Positions 27,516 through 37,643 of a stretch of 64,000 nucleotides of DNA are shown here, in pieces. The notes beneath the pieces were generated by a model that searched no databases, was not told where the DNA came from, and saw only the letters and a list, made by a program, of their open reading frames with translations. The translations under genes were made by a program, and so were the position numbers. Numbering within the stretch: position 1 is the stretch's first letter; each line of letters begins with the position of its first letter. Source of the stretch: an uncultured Candidatus Nitrosopumilus sp. (lineage in GTDB: Archaea > Thermoproteota > Nitrososphaeria > Nitrososphaerales > Nitrosopumilaceae); the NCBI GenBank assembly GCA_951812645.1, contig CATOSM010000001.1, positions 661,560 to 725,559 of the forward strand. Direction: 5' to 3'.

Positions 27516-28206
27516 TGGGATGGAACAAGATCTAGGAGTAATGCAGTTATCAGACTCATTTTTTCCTACGGGTATTTATGCTACTTCAAACGGATTAGAA
27601 TTTCTTTTTGCAGAAAAAAAGATTCATGGAATGGCAGACTTGATCAAGTTAATTAGAACTAATATAATTCAGCAATTAGGACCATCAGATTGTGTTGCAC
27701 TTGCAAATGTATTTGATAGTATAAACAAATGTGATTTTGACAAAGTGATTGAAGTAGACAATATTGTTTTTGCCACGAAATCAATAAAAGAAATTCGGGA
27801 TGCATCGACAAGATCAGGTGTTCAGTTGATCAAGTGTGTGGTAGAATTTGTGAGAGATGATAAAGTTTTGAATCAGTACAAAGACAGCATAATAAAAGAC
27901 AAAGTACATGGAGTTTTTCCTGTGGCATTTGCAATTTGTTGTAATGCCTTAAAAATTAAAAAAGAGAAAAGTATGATGATGATGCTGTATGGTTTCACTG
28001 TAGGCATCGTAGGTGCGGCACTGCGATTAGGATTAATTCAGCATTTTGAAGGACAAAAAATCATTCACAATGTCAAACCAATTATCAGTCAGACGATCAA
28101 AGAATATTCAAATAAATCACTTTCAGAAATATGGCAGTTTGCTCCTCAAATGGACATTGTTCAAATGTCACATGAGAAGATGGATTCTAAAATGTTTATT
28201 ACATAA
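27502..28206 (+). CDS. ureF: Urease accessory protein UreF
   Basis: All-helical activation factor that, with UreD and UreG, forms the complex loading nickel on apo-urease. [20 protein letters not shown] near the N-terminus is the UreF signature. The frame is open from TTG 27493; I place the start at ATG 27502, with ATG 27517 (just after the ureE stop) also possible. About 230 residues, family size. Confidence 0.93.
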   Translation, partial: YMDIDGMEQDLGVMQLSDSFFPTGIYATSNGLEFLFAEKKIHGMADLIKLIRTNIIQQLGPSDCVALANVFDSINKCDFDKVIEVDNIVFATKSIKEIRDASTRSGVQLIKCVVEFVRDDKVLNQYKDSIIKDKVHGVFPVAFAICCNALKIKKEKSMMMMLYGFTVGIVGAALRLGLIQHFEGQKIIHNVKPIISQTIKEYSNKSLSEIWQFAPQMDIVQMSHEKMDSKMFIT

Positions 28207-28223
28207 AAATTGGATTTTTTATC

Positions 28224-28880
28224 ATGACTCATATTCCTAGAATTGGAATTGGAGGACCTGTCGGTTCAGGAAAAAGCATGCTTATCGAAAGATTGGTGCC
28301 AATGATAGCAGAAAATGGATACAGTGTAAGCATAATCTCAAACGATGTGATTTCAAAAGAAGATGCTAATAGAATGAGAACAAATTTGGCTACCAACAGA
28401 GGGCTACTTCCTGAAAATTTAGTCATAGGTCTTGCAACAGGCGGATGCCCTCATACTGCAATTAGAGAAGATCCTTCCATGAATCTTTCAGTCATAGAGG
28501 AGATGGAATCAAAACACCCTGATCTTGATCTGATAATCATTGAAAGTGGAGGGGATAATATAACAACTACATTTAGTCCCATTCTTGCAGATTATTTTAT
28601 TTACATAATTGATGTTGCTGGAGGAGACAAGTATCCAAGAAAGGGAGGATTGGGAATTGAGAGTTGTGATCTTTTAGTGATTAACAAAATTGATCTAGCC
28701 ATGATGGTAGGTGCAGATCTTGAGATTATGAAAAAAGATGCAGAGAAAATTAGAAAAGAAAAACCATTTGAATTTATCAATTGTAAAACTGATGAAGGGA
28801 TTATGAAAGTAACTGAACACATCATTCATGATGTTTTATTTGACAGTTCACCAAAATCCACAATTACACAAAAGGCATGA
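28224..28880 (+). CDS. ureG: Urease accessory GTPase UreG
   Basis: GTP-driven nickel-insertion protein, 218 residues. P-loop GGPVGSGKS (about 8-16), nickel/zinc site in [15 protein letters not shown] (CPH motif), Walker [12 protein letters not shown], and guanine-specificity NKID are all present. Second-to-last gene of ureEFGD, 17 bp after ureF. Confidence 0.98.
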   Translation: MTHIPRIGIGGPVGSGKSMLIERLVPMIAENGYSVSIISNDVISKEDANRMRTNLATNRGLLPENLVIGLATGGCPHTAIREDPSMNLSVIEEMESKHPDLDLIIIESGGDNITTTFSPILADYFIYIIDVAGGDKYPRKGGLGIESCDLLVINKIDLAMMVGADLEIMKKDAEKIRKEKPFEFINCKTDEGIMKVTEHIIHDVLFDSSPKSTITQKA

Positions 28881-28883
28881 TTC

Positions 28884-29807
28884 TTGAATAAACCAAGACA
28901 TCATGCATCATATGACATGCCAAAGGAATTTGAAGATTATGGAGATAATGTAAAACAAATGGGGGTTGGAAAATCTGGAAAAGTAGGCATTCTTGACTTG
29001 GAACTTCAAACAAATAATGAAGGCAAGACAGTTATTACAAGGCAATTTTCTCAAGTCCCATTGCAAATTCAACGAGCATTGTATCCTGAAGTCTCACTTC
29101 CAGACATGGCATATCTTTATGTCGTTTCACCATCGGGAGGAATTCTACAAGGAGATAGATACACGACAGATGTCTTGTTAAAAAATAAGGCCAATGTTCA
29201 TATGACCACTCAAGGAGCAACCAGAATCTACGGCATGAACTCAAATTTTGCTTCACAGATTGTAAATATTACAGTAGATGAGGATTGCTATCTGGAATAC
29301 ATCCCTGAGCAAATAATCCCATACAAGAATTCCAGGTATTATCAAAAAGTGAATCTAAACGTTCACGAAAATTCTACTTTGATTTATTCAGAGATTTTAA
29401 CCCCTGGAAGGGTTGCCATGAGCGAATCTTTTGATTACGACATCTGTTACCTTAGAACACATTGTAAGAACCAAGACAAGAAAATTCGCTTTTTAGAAAA
29501 TACAAAGGTTAAACCAAAGAAACAAAGATTGAATGATTTTGGAATATTTGGAGAGTATGAAATAGTGGGAACAGTGTACATCCTGACTAGAAAGAAGGAC
29601 GTGGTAGAATTAGAAGGTATGATTAATAAAAACATCAGAATTTCAGATGGATATGTGGGAACGTCGATTCTACCCGACGAGTCTGGAATAGTTATCAGAA
29701 TTTTAGCAAACAAGACAGACAGTATTTCTGATGTGATTTTCAAGACGCTTGAAATAAGTAGAAAGAAAATTCTTGATGCGTCATTTAGCAAAATAAGGAA
29801 AAATTAG
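28884..29807 (+). CDS. ureD: Urease accessory protein UreD (UreH)
   Basis: Scaffold of the urease activation complex, 307 residues. The block YLYVVSPSGGILQGDRYTTD (about 72-91), GATRIYGM and LEYIPEQIIPYKNSRYYQ is characteristic. TTG start 3 nt after ureG; an ATG at 28917 is an alternative. Last gene of the accessory operon. Confidence 0.95.
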   Translation: MNKPRHHASYDMPKEFEDYGDNVKQMGVGKSGKVGILDLELQTNNEGKTVITRQFSQVPLQIQRALYPEVSLPDMAYLYVVSPSGGILQGDRYTTDVLLKNKANVHMTTQGATRIYGMNSNFASQIVNITVDEDCYLEYIPEQIIPYKNSRYYQKVNLNVHENSTLIYSEILTPGRVAMSESFDYDICYLRTHCKNQDKKIRFLENTKVKPKKQRLNDFGIFGEYEIVGTVYILTRKKDVVELEGMINKNIRISDGYVGTSILPDESGIVIRILANKTDSISDVIFKTLEISRKKILDASFSKIRKN

Positions 29808-29938
29808 TGCATATCGTAATTCACTTCATATTTCATTCAGATGTGGAATAGGGCGAGGATAATACGATTATAGTTGTTTTATATTAAAAAAATTGATGAA
29901 TAAGATATAGCTAATGTTGATATTTGGCATCAAAACAA

Positions 29939-30268
29939 TTATCTTGGAAAATAAAATATCACAGCAACACCAATTAGAACCATGATTGAACCAAGTATCT
30001 CAAATTTGTCAGGTTTTTTTCTGTCAATCCAATATCCCCAAATTATGGATGATACAACAAAAATTCCCCCATACGTTGCATACACTTTACCAAAGTCTGC
30101 AGGCTGCAAGGTAATGACAATTCCATAAGAAAATAGAATCAATGCTCCGGCCAATCCGAAAATTTTTGTTTTATGATCTTTCAACCATTTCCATACTAGG
30201 TATCCTCCACTGATTTCTAGCAGTGCTGCAAAAAAGAATATGCCAATAGTTGTTGCTACTTCGAGCAA
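29939..30268 (-). CDS. UPF0060 (YnfA-like) membrane protein 1
   Basis: 109 residues, four membrane helices with the family signature FFAALLEISGGYLVWKWL and KVYATYGGIFVVSSIIWGYW. YnfA proteins are four-helix members of the drug/metabolite transporter superfamily, like small multidrug resistance pumps. Second gene of a tandem pair; its start overlaps the end of the paralogue upstream by 13 nt. Confidence 0.9.
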   Translation of the reverse strand: MLEVATTIGIFFFAALLEISGGYLVWKWLKDHKTKIFGLAGALILFSYGIVITLQPADFGKVYATYGGIFVVSSIIWGYWIDRKKPDKFEILGSIMVLIGVAVIFYFPR

Positions 30269-30621
30269 ATCCTCTCTCCCTTTCTTGGATAGTAGAAAAT
30301 TACCATGACCCCAATTACTGCAATCATTGTTCCAAGAATATCATAGTCGTCAGGAACTACTCCATCTATCAACCAACCCCAAAATATAGACATGACAATG
30401 AAGACCCCTCCATATGCTGCATAGATTCTGTGAAAGTGATCTTTCTGAAATGTAGGAACTATTCCATACAAGAATAATACAAAACCACCAACTGCACCTA
30501 ACATCCAGCTAAAGTCTTCACGTAACCAGATCCACACTAGGTACCCCCCACCAATTTCACAAAAACCAGCTAGAATAAACAGCATGATGGAATACAAAAT
30601 CGGATTAAGTTTTTCTGTCAA
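30256..30621 (-). CDS. UPF0060 (YnfA-like) membrane protein 2
   Basis: 121 residues, four helices: LAGFCEIGGGYLVWIWLRED and IYAAYGGVFIVMSIFWGWLI. Paralogue of the protein encoded right after it. SMR-type proteins often work as dimers, so two co-translated paralogues suggest a heterodimeric small transporter (inference). Substrate unknown. Confidence 0.9.
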   Translation of the reverse strand: MTEKLNPILYSIMLFILAGFCEIGGGYLVWIWLREDFSWMLGAVGGFVLFLYGIVPTFQKDHFHRIYAAYGGVFIVMSIFWGWLIDGVVPDDYDILGTMIAVIGVMVIFYYPRKGERICSK

Positions 30622-30827
30622 CTAATATTTTAAATCCAGTTATGCGTATAATAATAAATTCAGATCCTAAATTGGTGTTTGGGATAAATTACACCTGTAA
30701 CAAAAATATCCCGAATAATGTAAGATGAGTAATTTTCTACAATGTTATTGAAACAATAATTGAAAGCAATATTTTATGTAAATAATTTGGCAGCAGAAAA
30801 CATCAAGAGATTTTTGTTTGATTTGCA

Positions 30828-31778
30828 CTATTTTTGTAATCTTGAAATCAATGCAGCATATATGAATGGCAAAATTGCTGTTACTTCTGCATGCAGTGTT
30901 GCCTGCTTTGCATTTTGTGTCACCTTGCCCCAGGATATTGCCTCTTTGACCAGTGCACCACTTAGACTTCCGTCAAATTCTTGCGCCGTTGTAATGTAAA
31001 ATGCATAATCTAGTCCTTCCCTGTACTGGTTCCACCATAGTGTGTGATGCTTGGATATTCCCCCTCCAATCATAAATGCACCTGATTTTTCGGCTTTGAA
31101 GATCAATCCTGAAATAAGATTTGCATCTCCAATCATGTTTAGCTTGAAATCACTGTGTTTTTGCGTGAACATCCAAATTTGGCTTCCTACTGCACCATCC
31201 ATGATACCTGGAACTATAACTTTGATGTCGTTTTTGTATGCCCAATATAGATAAGAGTCCTCTCCTAGGTTCTTTCCAATCATCTTGGTTATGTCCGCAG
31301 TAGTCATCTCTTTTATTCCGTTTTGATATTCTTCTTCTAAAAATAATTGGATTTTTTCTTCAATGATTGGTCCATAACTATCCATTGGTACAAGTACGTT
31401 TCCTAGTCTGTGTATGTCCTGATTTGCCAATTCTGCATCATCCATTGTAAAGGATCCTTCTTTGTAATGTGAAAAATGCCTTGCAATGTCATGATCCAAT
31501 GATCCACATGTAACCATAGCTACATCAAACCATTTGTTTTTGATCATGTCTTTGATGATTCCCCTGGTGCCTGTTGAAACTATGGCTGCAACAAATGAGA
31601 CAAATTTCAGGCATTGTTTGTCTGAAATCATATCTGTCAGGATATCTAGCCCGTCTGTCAGATTCACCGATTCAAATCCCCCTGATTGAGACATCTCTGC
31701 AAAAATTTTCTCTATTGAGGTGTTTGAGTCAATCTGGATATCCTTTACTGGACGGCCTGGTTCTATCATATCTGCCAT
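30828..31778 (-). CDS. dys: Deoxyhypusine synthase
   Basis: Transfers the aminobutyl group of spermidine to a lysine of translation factor aIF5A. 316 residues. NAD-binding pieces (VSFVAAIVSTGTRGIIKDMI, VTCGSLDHDIAR), and the active-site block SLSGALVKEAISWGKV with catalytic K285 are present. Monocistronic. Its polyamine link is of interest because an agmatinase-type ureohydrolase is encoded 8 kb away, but no operon joins them. Confidence 0.95.
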   Translation of the reverse strand: MADMIEPGRPVKDIQIDSNTSIEKIFAEMSQSGGFESVNLTDGLDILTDMISDKQCLKFVSFVAAIVSTGTRGIIKDMIKNKWFDVAMVTCGSLDHDIARHFSHYKEGSFTMDDAELANQDIHRLGNVLVPMDSYGPIIEEKIQLFLEEEYQNGIKEMTTADITKMIGKNLGEDSYLYWAYKNDIKVIVPGIMDGAVGSQIWMFTQKHSDFKLNMIGDANLISGLIFKAEKSGAFMIGGGISKHHTLWWNQYREGLDYAFYITTAQEFDGSLSGALVKEAISWGKVTQNAKQATLHAEVTAILPFIYAALISRLQK

Positions 31779-31870
31779 GGTAATACCTAGTATAAAATTA
31801 TGCCTAGTGAAAAATCAAAGACTTGGACTCCAATTTTCTCCTTAAATTATTAAACTCTGAATTTCAATTG

Positions 31871-32017
31871 TTAGAGTTTCTCAATTCCAATAATGATACC
31901 ATAATAATCTGTAAATGAAACATCGGTGATTCTAAGACTAAATCTCTGCAAAATTTTTTCTACAATGGTGAACCTAACTTCACTTTGATTCGTTTTGATC
32001 TTGACGTTGCCTTCCAT
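31871..32017 (-). CDS. Small hypothetical protein, 48 residues
   Basis: The 48-residue product opens MEGNVKIKTNQSEVRFTIVE and ends YYGIIIGIEKL. Compact beta-alpha-beta pattern, no cysteine. It ends 90 bp before the deoxyhypusine synthase start on the same strand. Not recognised; supported by length, start and regular hydrophobic pattern only. Confidence 0.5.
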   Translation of the reverse strand: MEGNVKIKTNQSEVRFTIVEKILQRFSLRITDVSFTDYYGIIIGIEKL

Positions 32018-32182
32018 TAGTAATTTTTCCTAACCGGGGTGGTGAATATCTATAAAATTAAAAATTTCATCATACCATTCCACATTTTTATTCAATTCTG
32101 TTTAGACGCATCAAGTGTAATTTTAAGTGTTGTGAGTTGTAGTTTTCGATATAGATAAGAATGGGTATTAAAAATATGAATC

Positions 32183-32401
32183 GTGCCACCACACAAGTCT
32201 GACACTAAAAGAAACTTGTCTATCAAATCAAAATTGATACTTCTTGCAGTAATGTTTGTGGTGATTAATTTGATTTTCTACGTAGGGTTTGACTCTTCAG
32301 ATGAATCAGAAAAATCTGCAGAGTTTAATGACAAAATTGAATTCGATGCTGAAAAAATTCAAGGATCAGAACAAGAAGTAACAAGTTCAATCACACCCTA
32401 G
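32183..32401 (+). CDS. Small single-pass membrane protein, 72 residues
   Basis: GTG start. A basic N-terminus (PPHKSDTKRNLSIKSK) precedes one membrane helix (LILLAVMFVVINLIFYVGF) and an acidic tail (SSDESEKSAEFNDKIEFDAE). Positive-inside orientation puts the tail outside. Function unknown. Confidence 0.6.
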   Translation: MPPHKSDTKRNLSIKSKLILLAVMFVVINLIFYVGFDSSDESEKSAEFNDKIEFDAEKIQGSEQEVTSSITP

Positions 32402-32641
32402 TTTACACAACATGTGAAACATTTCATCTAGATGATTTTTTATCCGTTATATTTTTTTGATATACCAGTACGGTTTTCATTCTGGCACGTACAGGTAATT
32501 ATTTTTTATAAGTGGATTTGATTTTTTACTAATTACACTACTGAAAATTCATTGAACTGTTTGGATATTTTACATTATAGAATCGGTTAAATTTGGTGAA
32601 ATACATACCGTGAGTCCAACTTTAAATAGAATTTTTTCTTT

Positions 32642-33088
32642 ATGATGACAGAAAAATTGTTTAGCAATATCCTAATCTGCTCATTTGTATCAAAAAATAA
32701 CACCACATCTTTGAATACTGTTTTCACCATAGCCAAAAAATTTGATTCTAATGTTATCATGCTAAAATGCTTTTACAGGGAACTTCCAACCTTTACATTG
32801 TTTCATACGAAATCTGAAAAAAGAAAACAAGATAACCTGATTCAAGAAACGCGTTTGGAACTGGAAAAAGTTGAAGAAATGGCAAAATATTTCAATGTCA
32901 GTGTAAAAACAGAGTGTGTGTTTGTTGAATCCTCAATAGAACATATCACAGCTTATGTCCAAAAGAACAACATTGATCTTTTGGTTGCAGACTCTATTCC
33001 TCCCTCAGATATAGACATCCAAGATCACAAGGATACTGTAAACCGCATTTACAAAAATATCGAATGCCCCATTCTCACTTTAAAATAA
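32642..33088 (+). CDS. Universal stress protein family (UspA-like)
   Basis: 148 residues with the Usp alpha/beta fold: ILICSFVSKNNTTSLNTVFT at the start and DLLVADSIPPSD, later ILTLK at the end. The usual ATP-binding G-x2-G-x9-G(S/T) motif is not visible, so this may be a non-nucleotide-binding member. Role in stress response is by family only. Confidence 0.75.
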   Translation: MMTEKLFSNILICSFVSKNNTTSLNTVFTIAKKFDSNVIMLKCFYRELPTFTLFHTKSEKRKQDNLIQETRLELEKVEEMAKYFNVSVKTECVFVESSIEHITAYVQKNNIDLLVADSIPPSDIDIQDHKDTVNRIYKNIECPILTLK

Positions 33089-33186
33089 TCCCAATCAGTG
33101 TAAATTTTATATTTTTTCGTATTTTTTGATATGGTTTTTGAATTTTATGTATTGTAAAACTTTTTTTAATACATTATTTTAACTCA

Positions 33187-34872
33187 CTAGAAATAGTGAT
33201 GCATCTGTCGCTGTTCTAATCCTTCTTGTTCAAAGTGATTGTGGGCTTTCCCTCCATCCCGATGGGCATGGACATGTCCATCAATATGACAATGTGTGTT
33301 GTCGATTAAATTTTTCATGAATACATCGTCTATGTTCAGTAACATGTTAGTTGTCTCTACGGCAGTTTTGAAAACCTGCTGTTTCACGATCTCTGTTTCT
33401 ATCACTTCAGATGATGACATGTCAGAAATCTTTCGAGTAACAGAATTTACCCCATACCATTTGGTTTTGCCATTGGATTTGTTTCGCAACTGTGTTGATG
33501 CATCTAATACATCCATTCCTATGTTACGTGCCAATGTCAACGGTATTTGCTCCAGGGCGCTTGCAAATCGCTCCATTCCAATTTGCTCCTTGCCTTCAAC
33601 AAAAACTGCCTGCTCTTTGATTTTTTGTGCTATTACCCATTCAACAGAACCTGCACCATGTACAATGAACGGGTTTTCGATAAAATTCCTTAACACATAA
33701 AATGCGTTCAGAATATTTCTGTGAAATTCATCAAGATATCGTTTTGAGTTTGCTCTCAACAGTATGGTCACCGATTTTGGGTTGTTGCCACCTTCTACAA
33801 AAACCATTTTTTCCTCACCTATAGTTTTCTCGTAAACATTTTTTGCAAACCCCAACTCTGCGTTAGATATGTTTTCTATATTCTCACACGTCTTGGCACC
33901 GGTTGCCTTTTCTATCCACCATAAATCATTGTATTTTACTCTGCGCATTGAGATGATCCCTTTTTTTGCAAGAGCTTCTTGAACTAATTCGTTGACTCCT
34001 TTTCTGGATATTACGACATTAGCTCCCGAGTCTACGATCTTTTTTACAAGTGCAAGCAAATCTATATTTTCTTGATTAAGAAATTGACTCATTTGAGATG
34101 GAGTTGTTATTTCTATTTCCGCTTCGGTTTTATTTCTCATTGGTTCCAACGGTTCATTCAGTAACAAAATCTTGGCATCTTTGATAGTTCTTGGCATTGC
34201 TGAACTGTCTATTGTTTTATCGATCACTGTGCCATTAATCAGTTGTATCTCTGTCATGTTTCCCGGCTTTTCCTCAATCTTTAGGTCGTCAATGTCAACC
34301 TGAAACTTTTTCAAGTCTGCAACATTGCATATTGCATCAATCAGAGTATCCACAAATTTTGTATTGTCTTCATGCAAGTCAAAAATCGCTTTTCCATCTA
34401 AACATGTAGTTAGCAATTGTCTCATTATGTTCCTGTCTGCATTGTCTGACTTTTTCTTTAAGCTCTTTAATGCAGTTAAAGCACAATCTAAACTTCTTTC
34501 GTAAGATCTCGTGATTACTGCAACTGGAATTCCGAGTTTTAATAATTCTTCAGCGTTTTGAAGTAGACTTCCAATCAATATAGCTGCTGATGTCGTACCG
34601 TCTCCAACATGTGTATCAACGGTATTCACAGCCTCTATGACTGATTTAGCTGCAGGATGAATGACATCCACTTTCCTCAGAAATGCGCCACCGTGACTTG
34701 TAACCGTCTCTTCCCCTAGTATGTCAATGTACATTTTTTCCATGCCACGCGGTCCCAGAGATGTTTTGACAATGTCTGTAACTAGCTTACCTGAGATCAA
34801 ATTGTATTTTTGTGATTCTTGCAACCCAACACGAGAGATATCTTCATCAAGTAAACCAGGATATTTCATCAC
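33187..34872 (-). CDS. Group II chaperonin (thermosome) subunit with His-rich tail
   Basis: 561 residues. The chaperonin fold is clear: TSLGPRGMEKM (37-47), ATPase motif GDGTT (90-94), HGAGSVEWVIAQKIKEQAV late. Two features are unusual. The conserved TNDGAT loop near the ATP site reads TSHGGA (58-63), replacing the aspartate with histidine. The C-terminus lacks the usual GGM tail and instead has about nine histidines in the last 36 residues (CHIDGHVHAHRDGGKAHNH, then QMHHYF). Likely a specialised paralogue; nickel or metal binding is inferred from the tail and the urease context. Confidence 0.92.
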   Translation of the reverse strand: MMKYPGLLDEDISRVGLQESQKYNLISGKLVTDIVKTSLGPRGMEKMYIDILGEETVTSHGGAFLRKVDVIHPAAKSVIEAVNTVDTHVGDGTTSAAILIGSLLQNAEELLKLGIPVAVITRSYERSLDCALTALKSLKKKSDNADRNIMRQLLTTCLDGKAIFDLHEDNTKFVDTLIDAICNVADLKKFQVDIDDLKIEEKPGNMTEIQLINGTVIDKTIDSSAMPRTIKDAKILLLNEPLEPMRNKTEAEIEITTPSQMSQFLNQENIDLLALVKKIVDSGANVVISRKGVNELVQEALAKKGIISMRRVKYNDLWWIEKATGAKTCENIENISNAELGFAKNVYEKTIGEEKMVFVEGGNNPKSVTILLRANSKRYLDEFHRNILNAFYVLRNFIENPFIVHGAGSVEWVIAQKIKEQAVFVEGKEQIGMERFASALEQIPLTLARNIGMDVLDASTQLRNKSNGKTKWYGVNSVTRKISDMSSSEVIETEIVKQQVFKTAVETTNMLLNIDDVFMKNLIDNTHCHIDGHVHAHRDGGKAHNHFEQEGLEQRQMHHYF

Positions 34873-34957
34873 TTTTATCCTACTATGAAATATTAAAGCA
34901 TGTTGTAAATTCCACTTTGTTGAAATTCAAAAAAATCAGATCATCAAAATATAATTT

Positions 34958-36547
34958 TCACAATGCATTCTTACTTGCAAGGTCTTCATCAGGTCCAGAT
35001 GGATTTGATCTGTCCATCTCACATGGCATAGCTTCACTACCATCCTTGAAATGTTTCAGATCTTCCCCTGCAATGACATCCTCCTCTGGAGGTACATAGT
35101 CTCTTACATCATGTCTTGCCTTTCCAGGATACTTGCTTTGGGTTGCAAGTGCCACTACAAAGAACACAATGAATGCTATGATAGGCGGAATCATCGTATC
35201 CAATCCTGCCCATTCTTCCGGCATAGTAAAGAAGAATATCAACCTAAATGCCGAACCAATGATGAGTGATGCAATGGCTGCAGGCATGTTTGCCTTTTTC
35301 CAGAACAGCCCAAATGTGAGCGGTGCAAATGCTCCGGCAAATACGATGTCAAATGCCAGGATTAGATAAATTCCAGGTGCAGGTACAAAGTATCCAATAA
35401 TAGTTCCGACTATCATCATGGGAATGATTGCAATACGTGTAACCACTAGCAACTTACTATCACTCCAATTTTCTTTTCCCATCCATCGTCTTCGTATAAT
35501 TCTCTGCATCAGGTTTCTAGAGATTACACTTGATATCGCTAGCAGTCCCCCACTGGCCGTAGACATGGATGCTCCAACCACGCCCATCAGTATGGCGGCA
35601 CCTATTGCAAATGGCATAAACTCAGTTGACAGTATAGGTAATGTCAACGCTGGGTCTGTATCTACCGGCAAATAATAAAATGCTACAATGCCTAACATGC
35701 TTGTTGGAACCACCGTAAAAAGTGTAAGTGCCCCTCCCATTAACGCTCCCCTCTGTGCGGTTTTTGGGCCTCTGGCAGAAAATACTCTTTCCATAAAGTC
35801 TAGTGCGACAATGTCTCCCAATCCAAGTGCAAGGATGGCACCCCAATTGATTAATGCGCCATTTGCAATGTCGTACAATCCAGAAAGGTCCATAAATTCT
35901 GGAGGGGCATTGTTGTAAATAACATCCCATGGTACATCGGCATAATTCCCGTAAAAGAAAAGGAATCCTGCCCAGAAAGAGCCTATGGCAAGATAAACCT
36001 GAAACAAGTTTGTGTAAGCTGATGCAAATAACCCACCAGCAATTGTATATGCCACAATCACCAGGGCAGAAATTGATATGCCCCAGAAATAGTCAATGCC
36101 AAAGACAACTTCCAAAATAAATCCACTTGCGGCCAAATTACCTGCGACGAGAATTAGAAAACTGATGATCATGAGAATGCCTGAAAGTCCTTCTGCCCCA
36201 TTTCCATATCGTCTAAAATAGAAGTCAGGCAATGTAATCATGGACATTTTGTTTAATGGTTTAGCATAGAATGCAGCTGTGACGAACAGACATAAACCAA
36301 GACCGATTGGGATTGCCGCACCAGCCCAAAATCCAAATTCAAATACAAGTGAAACATTACCTAATGAGGAATTTCCGTCAACTGCTTGGGCAGCAAGCAT
36401 TGTTCCAACCATTGCCAATGGCAAGCTTTTTCCTGCAACAATCATTCTCTTTCCGCTGTTCTTGACTAGCTTGCCTGCAAATACTCCAACAGCAAGTGTA
36501 ATAATTATGAATGCTGCAACTGCGATGCCAAAACCATCCATTTCCAC
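34958..36547 (-). CDS. Sodium:solute symporter, probable urea permease (Dur3-like)
   Basis: SSS-family transporter, 529 residues with about 13 membrane helices. Family signatures: KLVKNSGKRMIVAGKSLPLA, GLFASAYTNLFQVYLAIGSF (sodium-site region), ALGLGDIVALDFMERVFSAR. The sequence and the nearby urease genes point to urea uptake, as in Dur3-type symporters used by ammonia-oxidising archaea. GTG start at 36547, about 27 nt from a TATATAA box, fits a leaderless transcript; ATG 36541 is the alternative. Confidence 0.88.
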   Translation of the reverse strand: MEMDGFGIAVAAFIIITLAVGVFAGKLVKNSGKRMIVAGKSLPLAMVGTMLAAQAVDGNSSLGNVSLVFEFGFWAGAAIPIGLGLCLFVTAAFYAKPLNKMSMITLPDFYFRRYGNGAEGLSGILMIISFLILVAGNLAASGFILEVVFGIDYFWGISISALVIVAYTIAGGLFASAYTNLFQVYLAIGSFWAGFLFFYGNYADVPWDVIYNNAPPEFMDLSGLYDIANGALINWGAILALGLGDIVALDFMERVFSARGPKTAQRGALMGGALTLFTVVPTSMLGIVAFYYLPVDTDPALTLPILSTEFMPFAIGAAILMGVVGASMSTASGGLLAISSVISRNLMQRIIRRRWMGKENWSDSKLLVVTRIAIIPMMIVGTIIGYFVPAPGIYLILAFDIVFAGAFAPLTFGLFWKKANMPAAIASLIIGSAFRLIFFFTMPEEWAGLDTMIPPIIAFIVFFVVALATQSKYPGKARHDVRDYVPPEEDVIAGEDLKHFKDGSEAMPCEMDRSNPSGPDEDLASKNAL

Positions 36548-36873
36548 GGCAATAATCTAGGGCAAAAAAATTATATAAATATTCAATTTTTAAGGTAAAA
36601 TACGTTTTTTAAAATGAAAATTACACGTATAATACATTAAAAATTAATAAATTATGTAAATTTTACGCAGATAAAAAATCTATTAGTAAATTATTTCAGC
36701 ATTATAAATGCCATAATTCATTAGTATATTTCAAAAATTTTGATGTGAACAAATAATTTTAGGGCTAAATAATTTTTATGATAAAATTGAAAACAAACAC
36801 AAATTATTTTATTTCTGAAATATTTAATCCAAAATTCAAAATTTTATAACATTGCTTTTTTTGAATACGATAT
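36548..36873. promoter_or_regulatory. AT-rich divergent promoter region, 326 bp
   Basis: Lies between the urea permease (minus) and a small membrane protein (plus). A minus-strand TATA-like TATATAA sits about 27 nt before the permease start. The remainder is very AT-rich with no ORF or clear repeat; the length suggests room for regulator binding. Confidence 0.45.
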
Positions 36874-37038
36874 ATGGACAAACAATACGCTTTTGCAGTT
36901 ATTTTAATTATTCTTGGAGTCGGTTTGAGTCAGTCAGGTTCATCAGATACTTTTTCCACAGGTCTGGGTATTGGGATCATAGTGATGGGATCATTTTGGG
37001 TATTGATTAGGCTGATAAAAGAAATAAAGAGAAAATGA
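36874..37038 (+). CDS. Small two-helix membrane protein, 54 residues
   Basis: The product reads MDKQYAFAVILIILGVGLSQ, then SGSSDTFSTGLGIGIIVMGS and a basic end (RLIKEIKRK). Two hydrophobic helices joined by a serine-rich turn, both ends inside by charge. Function unknown. Encoded divergently from the urea permease. Confidence 0.6.
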   Translation: MDKQYAFAVILIILGVGLSQSGSSDTFSTGLGIGIIVMGSFWVLIRLIKEIKRK

Positions 37039-37089
37039 TTAAAAAACAGCTTATTAAAATAATATAAACATCAAATCAATTCATTATAT

Positions 37090-37611
37090 ATGCCGGGTAA
37101 AGGATATGCAACTGTTGGTTTGAAACCAGCAATTTTAGCCAGATTGCAAGAAGCAACGGATAGAAATTATCCAGGAATGTTTCTTCCCAGCACATTGATC
37201 ATTATGATGAATGAAATCAAGCGAGGGTATTATACAGTAAAAACTCACAACATCAGATTGGATCTATCCGGTCACTACAGCACCATTACCATTAGAGCAG
37301 ACATTCAACAATGGTTTGAAGCAAATCATGAAGAACTAGCTGAAGAATATGAAGAAAAATACAGAGTAAAATGCTTTACAAAATTTGTGAGTTATTTCAT
37401 AATCAATATGCTTGAATCAAAATTCGAGGGTCAAACCCATGCTATCAATCTAAAAGAATCCGATTTTGAATGGCTTAAAAAAGAATATCAAAAAAATGCT
37501 GCGAATCAAGGAAATTTTGATGAGAAATTGAGTTTTGAGCAATTTGCAGACATATACATCAATAATTTATTCGAAAAGATCAAAACAGCAAGAAAAATAT
37601 TAACAATATGA
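37090..37611 (+). CDS. Hypothetical protein, possible ribbon-helix-helix type
   Basis: 173 residues. The N-terminal GKGYATVGLKPAILARLQEA (about 3-22) followed by a helix (LPSTLIIMMNEIKRGYY) has the strand-helix-helix layout of MetJ/CopG-like DNA-binding proteins. A second similar unit may start at STITIRADIQQWFEANHEEL (about 68). A DNA-binding regulator is therefore possible; the family is not identified with certainty. TATA-like sequence upstream supports the ATG. Confidence 0.55.
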   Translation: MPGKGYATVGLKPAILARLQEATDRNYPGMFLPSTLIIMMNEIKRGYYTVKTHNIRLDLSGHYSTITIRADIQQWFEANHEELAEEYEEKYRVKCFTKFVSYFIINMLESKFEGQTHAINLKESDFEWLKKEYQKNAANQGNFDEKLSFEQFADIYINNLFEKIKTARKILTI

Positions 37612-37643
37612 ATTGATATGTAGAAAAATCAATTTTAAAAAAA

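Noticed and set aside
35622..35930. 102-residue ORF inside the urea permease gene
   Set aside because: Same-strand out-of-frame shadow of the transporter; low-complexity composition.
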